NCBI RefSeq assembly: GCF_002727065.1
Contig: NZ_PDVP01000023.1
Location: 1-39,239, forward strand
Length of the DNA stretch: 39,239 bases
Origin: Zhengella mangrovi
GTDB lineage: Bacteria; Pseudomonadota; Alphaproteobacteria; Rhizobiales; Rhizobiaceae
Direction: 5' to 3'
The position numbers were made by a program, and so were the translations under genes. Under the pieces are notes generated by a model that saw nothing but the letters and a program-made list of their open reading frames with translations, made no database searches and was not told the DNA's origin. Below, in pieces: positions 24,845 through 31,609 of this stretch (position 1 is the stretch's first letter; every line of letters starts with the position of its first letter).

Positions 24845-27119
24845 GATTTTTTTCTCCCAGGGCGGCGAGACCGGCCAGGATCTTTTCCGGCGTGATCGGC
24901 AAATCGGTGATGCGAACGCCGATGGCATCGTAAACGGCATTGGCGATGGCCGGCGCGCCGGGAAGGATGGCGGTTTCGCTTGCGCCCTTGGCTCCGAGCG
25001 GGCCGTTGGGATCATTCGATTCCACGATGCTGCTGTTAACCCGGGGCAATGCGTCGGCGGTCGGCATCGTGTAATCGGCGAGATTGCCGTTCATCAGCCG
25101 CCCGTCCTCGAATTGAAGATGTTCGTGCAGGGCCCAGCCGATGGCTTGCACCGCGGCGCCGTTGGACTGGCCGTGGACGGCAAGCGGATTGATCGCCCGA
25201 CCGCAGTCATCCGAGAGCCACGTCTCGACGACCTGAACCTGGCCGGTTTCCGTATCCACCTCCACCTCGACCGCCTGGGCAGCGAAGGAATAGGCCGGGG
25301 CGATGTTTCCGTAGTGATCCTTGTCCATCATCACGGTGCGGGGATCATGCGTTGCGGTCACGAGGATGCCTTCGCCGCCATGACGGAAGATGTGGTAGCG
25401 GCAGATTTCCGGGAGCGGGGCGAACAGGTTGTCGTTGACCGTCGACTGGACGACGCCTTCGACGATGGAGAGGTCCGCGGCGTCACAACCGAGCTTGGCG
25501 GCAGCCGCGTCCAGGATCTGGTCGCGCGCCTGTTTCGCGGCCTTGAGCATGGCGTGGCCTGCATTGACCGTGACCCGCGAAGCGATGGAGCCGAGCGCAT
25601 AGGGCGCGGTGTCCGTGTCAGGTGCCAGGACGGTGACATGCGAGAGGGGAATGCCGAGTTCCTCGGCGCAGATCTGACTCAGCATGGTATTGGCGCCCTG
25701 GCCCATGTCCGACTCAGCTGTCAGGATTACCGCGCGGCCGTCCTCGTTGACCTTCAGCGTAACGGTCGAGCCATCCCAGTTGCCCATGGTACGGTTGCCG
25801 CTGACATGCATTGCTGCCGCCATTCCGATGCCGCGCCGCAGGACGCCGCCGGTTTCCGGGCGTTCGCGCTTCGCCGACCAGCCGATTGCCCCGGTGACCT
25901 GATCGAGGCATTCAGGCAATCCGCAGCTTCCGATCGACCAGCCATGAACGCTGGTGTCTCCGGTGCGGATCGCGTTTCGCCGGTGGAGGTCGACGGGGTC
26001 AATGCCGAGCTTGTCCGCCATCGTCGCAAGGTGGCTGTTCAGGGCGAAGAGCATCTGCGTGCCACCGAAACCGCGAAACGCACCGCGGGGCATGGTGTGG
26101 GTGTAGACCAGCCGGGCCCGTGACCGCACGTTCTCGATGCGCTGCATGTTGTCGCTGCGCATGGCCGTCACCAGCATGACTTCAGGGGCAAGACCCGCGT
26201 AGGCGCCGCATTCGGCCAGGATATCGACCTCCTTTGCGACGATTCGGCCGTCGTTCTGCATGCCCATCTTGAGCCGGATGCGCGTGGGAACACTGAAACA
26301 GCCGGACTGGAAATCCTCGAGCCGGCTCAATCCGAGGCGCACCGGGCGATCGACCACCGTGGCCAGGAATGCGGCGATGACGCTGGAGCGTTCCTCGACG
26401 ATCTTGCCGCCGAAGCCGCCGCCCACGGCGGGCTGGTGTACCCTGATCGTGGACACCGGGCGGTCGAGTGCCTCGGCCAGACGCTGGCGGGCAAGGAAAA
26501 CCGATTGCGTCGCGGTCCAGACGGTGAGCTTCCCTGTCCCGTCGACAGTCGCCACGGTCGCCATGGGCTCCATGTATCCCGGATACTGCGATTGGGTGGA
26601 GTAGACGTCCTCGTGAATGAGGTCCGCACTGGCGAAACCTGCATCGACGTCGCCTCGTGCAATCCGGATCTCGTGCGCCAGGTTGCCTTCGGCATGGACT
26701 TGTGGCGCATCGTCGTCGAATGCCGATCCCGCGTTGAGCAGGGCGTCGAGCGGCTCGTAATCCACGTTGATCAGATCGATCGCATCATTGGCAACGGACT
26801 CGCTCGTGGCGACCACAGCCGCAACTTCCTCACCGATGAACCGGACGACGCCTTTTGCAAGGACATGTTGCTGCTTGTGGGCCACGCCCCAGCGTCGCTC
26901 GGGAACGTCTGCGCCGGTGACAACCGCCTTGACACCGGGCAGGGCCCGCGCGGCCGAGACATCAACTGACCGGATGCGGGCATGGGCATAGGGACTGCGA
27001 AGGACCCTGGCATGCAGCATGCCGGGAAACGCCAGGTCACCCGCATAGACGGCGCGGCCTTGCACCTTTTCCAGGGCTGAAACCTGCGGCACCGGTTGGC
27101 CGATCACGGTCGACGCCAT
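24831..27119 (-). CDS. Molybdenum hydroxylase large (molybdopterin-binding) subunit
   Basis: The 762-residue catalytic subunit of a xanthine-oxidase-family hydroxylase. Seen motifs are VGGGFGGK (Mo-cofactor contact), PRGAFRGFGGTQ, GSIASRVTVNAG and, near the C-terminus, GAKGASETAIL, whose Glu corresponds to the base that activates the Mo-bound water. The active-site loop reads RGAFRGFGG as in xanthine dehydrogenase. It lacks the Cys of the CSFR motif of form-I CO dehydrogenase, so CO is an unlikely substrate. A purine, nicotinate, 4-hydroxybenzoyl-CoA or similar ring is more likely. I chose the ATG at 27119 because GGAGGG is 7 bp upstream; the ATG at 27125 directly abuts it. No XdhC/CoxD-type maturation gene is in the window. 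Confidence 0.93.
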   Translation of the reverse strand: MASTVIGQPVPQVSALEKVQGRAVYAGDLAFPGMLHARVLRSPYAHARIRSVDVSAARALPGVKAVVTGADVPERRWGVAHKQQHVLAKGVVRFIGEEVAAVVATSESVANDAIDLINVDYEPLDALLNAGSAFDDDAPQVHAEGNLAHEIRIARGDVDAGFASADLIHEDVYSTQSQYPGYMEPMATVATVDGTGKLTVWTATQSVFLARQRLAEALDRPVSTIRVHQPAVGGGFGGKIVEERSSVIAAFLATVVDRPVRLGLSRLEDFQSGCFSVPTRIRLKMGMQNDGRIVAKEVDILAECGAYAGLAPEVMLVTAMRSDNMQRIENVRSRARLVYTHTMPRGAFRGFGGTQMLFALNSHLATMADKLGIDPVDLHRRNAIRTGDTSVHGWSIGSCGLPECLDQVTGAIGWSAKRERPETGGVLRRGIGMAAAMHVSGNRTMGNWDGSTVTLKVNEDGRAVILTAESDMGQGANTMLSQICAEELGIPLSHVTVLAPDTDTAPYALGSIASRVTVNAGHAMLKAAKQARDQILDAAAAKLGCDAADLSIVEGVVQSTVNDNLFAPLPEICRYHIFRHGGEGILVTATHDPRTVMMDKDHYGNIAPAYSFAAQAVEVEVDTETGQVQVVETWLSDDCGRAINPLAVHGQSNGAAVQAIGWALHEHLQFEDGRLMNGNLADYTMPTADALPRVNSSIVESNDPNGPLGAKGASETAILPGAPAIANAVYDAIGVRITDLPITPEKILAGLAALGEKNHASV

Positions 27120-27170
27120 GTGCATCCCTCCTGACTGCCCACTGCTGCCCGCTTGACGTTCCGGGCTGTT

Positions 27171-27216
27171 TGTTGATTAATCAATACGCTGATCTAAGTT
27201 TATTGATGAGTCAACA
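27171..27216. promoter_or_regulatory. Paired MarR-type operators in divergent promoter region
   Basis: Two 16-bp sites lie between the hydroxylase and marR genes: TGTTGATTAATCAATA (27171-27186) and TATTGATGAGTCAACA (27201-27216). Each is an imperfect palindrome, with cores TTGATTAATCAA and TTGATGAGTCAA. Site 1 reversed matches site 2 at 14 of 16 positions. The centres are 30 bp apart, about three helical turns, so two dimers would lie on the same face. This is the expected layout for a MarR dimer controlling both divergent transcripts. The surrounding AT-rich DNA should contain the promoters. Confidence 0.7.
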
Positions 27217-27311
27217 AAAATATTTTAATTGCAGGGAATCATTGACTTAGCTTCGCCAAGCTTGAAAACCTGCAGGGGAGTAGGCTGAAGAATGCGAGTT
27301 GACGAAGCCAG

Positions 27312-27809
27312 ATGAGCAAGAGCGTGAAGGAAAACGAAGTGGCATGTCCCTGGTCGGATCTCGATCCGAGCGGAGAGGGACTGATCGTGCACGACTTCCT
27401 GACCACGAGGGTCAGTGCGCTGATGAGCGCACTTCGCCGGCAGGTGACGCAACCCTATGCCAGCCGATACGGTCTTTCGATCTCGGAATGGCGGGTCCTC
27501 TCACTCGTCGCGCACGCGGGCACGTTGCCGTTTGGCGACCTTGTCGTTCAGTCGACATCCGACAAGGCGCTGGTCAGCCGCACGATCCGGTTGCTGGAGA
27601 AGCGTGACCTTCTTGAAATTGTTCCTGAGAGCAAGAACTCGAAAAAGAAGATTGCGTGCCGGATCACCGGGAAGGGGAAGGCCCTGCACGATGAGGCGAT
27701 CGTCATAGCGAGACGAAGCCAGGCCGAGGTGATCTGTTCCCTGGATCGCGAGGAACGCGAAGCGCTCTTCGCTATCATAGCCAAGCTCGGCAAGGTCCTG
27801 GAAGCCTAG
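27312..27809 (+). CDS. MarR-family transcriptional regulator
   Basis: A 165-residue cytoplasmic winged-helix regulator. Residues ~55-115 hold the MarR core: SISEWRVLSLVAHAG, a recognition helix in TSDKALVSRTIRLLEKRDLL, and a wing with KKKIACRITGKGK. Flanking helices at both ends would form the dimer interface. The ATG at 27312 has no strong ribosome-binding site, and a GTG 9 bp downstream is a possible alternative. It is transcribed away from the hydroxylase-importer unit with the operator pair between them. It probably represses both until a substrate or metabolite binds (inference from family behaviour). Confidence 0.88.
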   Translation: MSKSVKENEVACPWSDLDPSGEGLIVHDFLTTRVSALMSALRRQVTQPYASRYGLSISEWRVLSLVAHAGTLPFGDLVVQSTSDKALVSRTIRLLEKRDLLEIVPESKNSKKKIACRITGKGKALHDEAIVIARRSQAEVICSLDREEREALFAIIAKLGKVLEA

Positions 27810-27825
27810 TCGTCGAGGGGTTTAA

Positions 27826-27975
27826 TAGCACAGCCGGGCTTGCCGGACGAAGGTGTTCGCGGCCGCGCTGAAGTCGGCTTTGGACTGGCCGAGGATGCAG
27901 GTTTTTCCACCAGTCTCTCTGCGTTTCATGACGGGATTGGTGAGAAGGACTTCGAGGCCTCGGGCATGTCGCTCT
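27826..27975 (+). pseudogene. Remnant of a beta-barrel gene, paralogous to the 3' end of the first gene
   Basis: In frame this reads AQPGLPDEGVRGRAEVGFG, then LAEDAGFSTSLSAFHDGIGE and KDFEASGMSL. It aligns with the last ~50 codons of the gene ending at 2553, with mostly synonymous or conservative changes, but lacks the terminal LKKKF. No upstream part of the gene is present. It is the surviving 3' piece of a once-functional paralogue or duplicated copy, cut on the right by IS sequence. Confidence 0.8.
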
Positions 27976-28013
27976 CAACCGCCCCGGGTTTGGCGGAGGC
28001 TGGTTGATATAAG

Positions 28014-28150
28014 CTACGCGGCCATTTCTGAGGTTTCCATAGCTGCATGGAAGTTTGCTTCGGCCTCTGCTGGCGGGACGTTTCCGATGGACTTCAGCAA
28101 ACGGCGGTTGTTGAACCAGTCGACCCATTCGATCTGCTGGATCAGGGTGA
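28014..28150 (-). pseudogene. IS3-family OrfB transposase C-terminal fragment
   Basis: On the minus strand this encodes the end of an IS3-type OrfB: IEWVDWFNNRRLLKSIGNVP, then PAEAEANFHAAMETSEMAA and a TAG stop at 28014-28016. Everything upstream of about residue -45 is missing. At about 28150 the sequence switches to a different IS3 fragment in the opposite orientation, so the element was cut by rearrangement or nested insertion. Confidence 0.8.
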
Positions 28151-28154
28151 GACG

Positions 28155-28576
28155 TGCTGCCCGAACCGCGTTGCACGTCTCGCCAGTTCGGCAGGTATCA
28201 AGGCCCGGATTGGCGACAAGCGCCCGACCGGGTCCGGGTCACCGACTTCACCTGCATCAGAACTCTGGAAGGCTTCGCCGATCTGGCCGTCATGATCGAT
28301 CTCCATTCCCGGCGCGTCGTCGGCTGGTCGGTGCAGAGCCGTCAGACGACGGACGTGGCCGTGCGGGCATTGCTGTTGGCCGTGTGGAGACGGAAGCCGG
28401 AGAGCCGGGTGCTGATCCACTCGGACCAAGGTTCCCGGTTCACCAGCATGGACTGGGCCTCGTTCCTCAGGGCCCACAATCTGGAACACTCGAGGAGCCG
28501 GCGCGGAAACTGCCATGATAACGCGGTTGCCGAGAGCTTCTTCAATCTGCTCAAGCGGGAACGGATACGGCGCCGG
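28155..28576 (+). pseudogene. IS3-family OrfB transposase fragment (frameshifted, both ends lost)
   Basis: One frame reads CPNRVARLASSAGIKARIGDKR (28155-28223), the helical region before the IS3 integrase core. It then shifts to a second frame from about 28226: DRVRVTDFTCIRTLEGFADL with first catalytic Asp, LIHSDQGSRFTSMDW with second Asp, and RRGNCHDNAVAESFFNLLKR with catalytic Glu. All three DDE residues survive. The linker between the two frames is deleted, and the N-terminus and the C-terminus after RERIRRR are gone. The frame continues to 28633 as unrelated sequence. Confidence 0.85.
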
Positions 28577-28653
28577 ACCTGCAGAACCAGAGCCTCCACC
28601 AGATCAGGCCGCCGACTTGCTCAAAACCTCTGACGACGGACAGGAGGGTGCGT

Positions 28654-29730
28654 TCAGGCCATGATTTCCGCTGCTTGTTCGATATGCGATACCATTTTCT
28701 TCAGGTCGACATCTGCATTGGCAAAGATGATGTAGCCTGTTCTTGTTCGTGGATTGAATTGCATCTCGGTCGTACAACCCGGATCACCGCCATCATGCCC
28801 CCAGTACGGGCCGCGCCGAAACCAGGCCAGCCCGGGTCCGCTTTTGGGAAGCATCTCCTTGACGGTTTCCTTGCCCAGCAGTTGAACCCCGGAAAATCGT
28901 CCTTCGTTCATCATTGCGATCATGAAGCGGGCCAGCTGGTTGACACTGGTACGGATCATCCCGTCTGCAAGCGTCGGATAGCTGTAAAGTTCGTGTTCGT
29001 TGTATCCGATCTTCGGTGTGACGCCCTCCGGCAACAGATTGCCGTCGCCGTCTCCCGGTACCAGCTGGCGCCTGAGCTTCTTGGCATAGGTATAGGCGCG
29101 TGCCTGCTTTTCGAGATCAAGTTTGCCGATATAGAACGATGTCTCGTCCATTCCGATCACGCTGAATATGTTTTGCTGCAGGTAGTCTTCCAACGGCTTG
29201 TTGCTGACCTGCTCCACCAGATGGCCCAACAGGGCAAATCCCGCATTCGAGTAGCGTTCCCGGGTTCCGGGCTGTTGTTTGCTGTAGATTTTCCTGCTCC
29301 AGAGACTCCCTCCGGGCCTGAAATACTCGGCGATGACGTCGCCCAGCGATCGTGTCGGATCTCCGGCTGCATAGAGCGAATACAGGACGTCGTCATCCTT
29401 CAGGGATGACGTGTGCGTCAGCAGGTGCCTGAAGGTTATCGGCACGTCCGGATGCCCTGGATTTCGTATGTTGATCCCGATGAACCGGTTCACATCGTCA
29501 TCTAGCGTGAAATATCCCCTGTCGCGCAGCTGCATGACGGCGGTTGCCGTGATGGTTTTCGTGATGGAGGCGATCGGAAACAGGCTTCGGTCGGGGGAAA
29601 ACGGGATGCCTTTCGAGAGATTGGCCATGCCGTACCCCCGTGACCAGACGATCTGGTCTTCCCTTGCAATGCAAGCGGCCAGCCCGGGGACATGATGCCG
29701 TTCCATCCAGTTCGTGATTGTTTCGTCCAT
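28654..29730 (-). CDS. Serine hydrolase, class-C beta-lactamase/esterase family
   Basis: A 358-residue protein of the beta-lactamase/transpeptidase-like fold (PF00144). Catalytic motifs are S55-x-x-K58 (ASITKTI), Y160-S-N (YSNAG) and H312-D-G-G near the C-terminus (YWGHDGG). This set fits class-C-type esterases, D-aminopeptidases and beta-lactamase-like proteins. Substrate preference cannot be read. No signal peptide is seen at the ATG at 29730, and the frame is closed by a stop a short distance upstream. It would therefore be cytoplasmic unless exported by another route. It starts 56 bp after the stop of an exported unknown protein and is probably cotranscribed with it. Confidence 0.87.
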   Translation of the reverse strand: MDETITNWMERHHVPGLAACIAREDQIVWSRGYGMANLSKGIPFSPDRSLFPIASITKTITATAVMQLRDRGYFTLDDDVNRFIGINIRNPGHPDVPITFRHLLTHTSSLKDDDVLYSLYAAGDPTRSLGDVIAEYFRPGGSLWSRKIYSKQQPGTRERYSNAGFALLGHLVEQVSNKPLEDYLQQNIFSVIGMDETSFYIGKLDLEKQARAYTYAKKLRRQLVPGDGDGNLLPEGVTPKIGYNEHELYSYPTLADGMIRTSVNQLARFMIAMMNEGRFSGVQLLGKETVKEMLPKSGPGLAWFRRGPYWGHDGGDPGCTTEMQFNPRTRTGYIIFANADVDLKKMVSHIEQAAEIMA

Positions 29731-29786
29731 CTGCCTACGCTGTCCGGCGCCCCATGGTTGAGTTCATTCCCCGCCTTTCAACAAGC

Positions 29787-30995
29787 TCATCGTTTTTCCG
29801 AGAGCCACCGCTGAATGATCCCGCCCAGGTTGTCCGGTTGCGGCTGTTCCGGCTTGCGTGGCCGGATGCCAAGCACGGCGGTCCAGGGATAGTGGACCAG
29901 TCCATAGGCATCGATGCTGTCGTCAGTCTCGCCGTCCTGACGGAAATCCATCCATTCGCCACCGCCATCATAAAAGACCTGCAACAGGAAGCGCGTTCCA
30001 TCGCGGACCTGGACATCATTGGTTTCCGTGCAGCCATACTGTCTCAGCGTATCGACAAAGGATGCGAACAGATCGAGTTCTTCCGTCTGCATGACCGCGT
30101 AGAAATTCTCGCGGTGATAGCGATAGAGGCGCGGATCATCTTCGATACGGATCGGGTATCGATTTGTACCGGTAATCAGGTGGACGACATGTGGGGCGAG
30201 ATCCGCATTGGCGATGAACCTCTCGTCATGCCGGCCGGCCTCAAAGTCGCTGGCACCTTTCAGGGGATAGCGTCTCAGAAAGTCCCAGAAAGTTGACGCG
30301 TAGGCCTTTGTTTCATCCGGCAACTCGATGTCGGGATACAATGTCGCTTCATTGAACCAGAGCGCCCAAATATAGACGTTCATAAGATCAGCGGGCAGTA
30401 CCGCGGGGTCTTTCAGGGTCTTGTCAAGATCATAGTCGGTCGCTTCAAGCAGTGACCCACAGTCGCGGTATGCCATGTTGGTGCGCTTTGTGATCTCCGC
30501 TGTCCGGCGGTCTTGCTCGGGAGCGAGACTGTGGGCGAATATGGCGAGCGGCAAGAGATTCACAAAATCTTCGCAAATGACCGAAGCCGCCGGTTTTCCA
30601 ATGTGCGCTTCAATCAAACGGCTCAAGAGTTGACGTGACCTGCGCCGGACCATCTTGTCGAAAGCCGGCGTGTTCGCACTGGCATAGGTCACTTGTATCA
30701 GCGACTCGACCGTGTCCGCGCCCACGGAGAAAATCGCGTCGGGTTTGTCCCGGTAATAGTCCGAAATCTCCTTGATTCCTTTTCGGATGGCATAGGTTGC
30801 GTATTGCGCTTCCTTCTGCGTCCAGGGCGCCGTGTTGAGACGGCCAGTCAGTTCCGCTGGCGGACGCCAGTTTTCCGGTAGCCGGGAGCGTTCGTTCACG
30901 CAAAAGCTAGGTGCCGGATCAGCAAAGCTTTGAACGATCAGTACAAAGACCAGAAAGATACCGGGAAGGATTGCAATCGCCATGGCATTTGACAC
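29787..30995 (-). CDS. Exported protein of unknown function
   Basis: A 402-residue protein that I do not recognise. It starts with a signal peptide or single membrane anchor (AMAIAILPGIFLVFVLIVQS, then FADPAPS). The ATG at 30983 (MAIAIL) is a possible alternative start. The mature part is mostly helical at first (YATYAIRKGIKEISDYYRDK, VRRRSRQLLSRLIEAHIGK). A more mixed region with YPIRIEDDPRLYRYHRENFY and a C-terminal VFYDGGGEWMDFRQDG segment follow. Four Cys residues could form disulfides. It precedes the serine hydrolase gene on the same strand, and an AT-rich stretch (31000-31110) upstream probably holds the promoter. A shared extracytoplasmic task is possible but unsupported. Confidence 0.7.
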   Translation of the reverse strand: MSNAMAIAILPGIFLVFVLIVQSFADPAPSFCVNERSRLPENWRPPAELTGRLNTAPWTQKEAQYATYAIRKGIKEISDYYRDKPDAIFSVGADTVESLIQVTYASANTPAFDKMVRRRSRQLLSRLIEAHIGKPAASVICEDFVNLLPLAIFAHSLAPEQDRRTAEITKRTNMAYRDCGSLLEATDYDLDKTLKDPAVLPADLMNVYIWALWFNEATLYPDIELPDETKAYASTFWDFLRRYPLKGASDFEAGRHDERFIANADLAPHVVHLITGTNRYPIRIEDDPRLYRYHRENFYAVMQTEELDLFASFVDTLRQYGCTETNDVQVRDGTRFLLQVFYDGGGEWMDFRQDGETDDSIDAYGLVHYPWTAVLGIRPRKPEQPQPDNLGGIIQRWLSEKR

Positions 30996-31609
30996 CCATA
31001 TATTGCTTACCCCGGCCGAATTCTGGAGGACAATTGTAAACTCAAACGATAATACAGTCGAGATAATGTTAATTAAATGGTAGTATAATTTTCAATGATG
31101 ACGTTTTCAGTTGCTCCCATTCCTGAAGGACGGATCGTTGTTCTATTGGATGTTTCCGCTGAATTTCCTGGCGGGGGCCGGGGGCTAACAAGATGAAAAT
31201 GCCGGGTATTCCAGATGCCCGGGACACGTTCATTTTGGCGACGGACAGTCTATGCGGAACAGATCAGCAATACCGGATTGGAAGCCGGGCAATTTCGTTC
31301 GGAGCTGTTCCCCGGGAAGGAGCAAGTTTAAGCTTTCGAAACGGGATATCGATCCTGCACGGAAAATCTTTTGTCGATCGAAGCAAGCCGCGACGACACG
31401 CAGGCCTCCATCTGCTTGCCCGTTGACGACGACGACACGCTGCAAATTTCGCATCATATTCAGCTGTTGAAAGAAGGCGGGCTCATCAGTTCGAAGTTTG
31501 GGCCCTTGCCAAACTCGAAGCGCTCTTGAGCGAAGGCTTTGATAGACCAGGCATCCGGCAGGTCGGGCCGCTGGACGGCTCAAGCACACCAGCCGGGGAG
31601 CATGCGAAA
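30996..31609. other. Intergenic region: AT-rich promoter stretch and gene relic
   Basis: The left 120 bp (about 31010-31130) is clearly AT-richer than its surroundings and is the likely promoter region of the exported-protein/serine-hydrolase pair. I could not define a confident -35/-10 pair. The right part (31325-31495) holds a degraded DUF2513-like gene, listed separately. No intact gene is seen. Confidence 0.55.
31325..31495 (+). pseudogene. Degraded DUF2513-like gene
   Basis: One frame reads KLSKRDIDPARKIF, resembling the DUF2513 opening (MKRDxDLxRKIL). After a frameshift near 31370, the next frame continues LLSIEASRDDTQASICLPVD, then DDDTLQISHHIQLLKEGGLI, matching the winged-helix part of that family (YHxxLLxEAGLI), and ends at a TGA soon after. 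DUF2513 proteins are small and often island- or phage-borne. Both the frameshift and the early stop mark this copy as dead. Confidence 0.5.

Noticed and set aside
24831-27119. Annotation as carbon monoxide dehydrogenase
   Set aside because: The active-site loop lacks the Cys motif of form-I CoxL and resembles xanthine-dehydrogenase-type enzymes.
27853-28518. 221-codon plus-strand open frame
   Set aside because: It runs across the barrel remnant and two opposed IS3 fragments in a frame that matches none of them.
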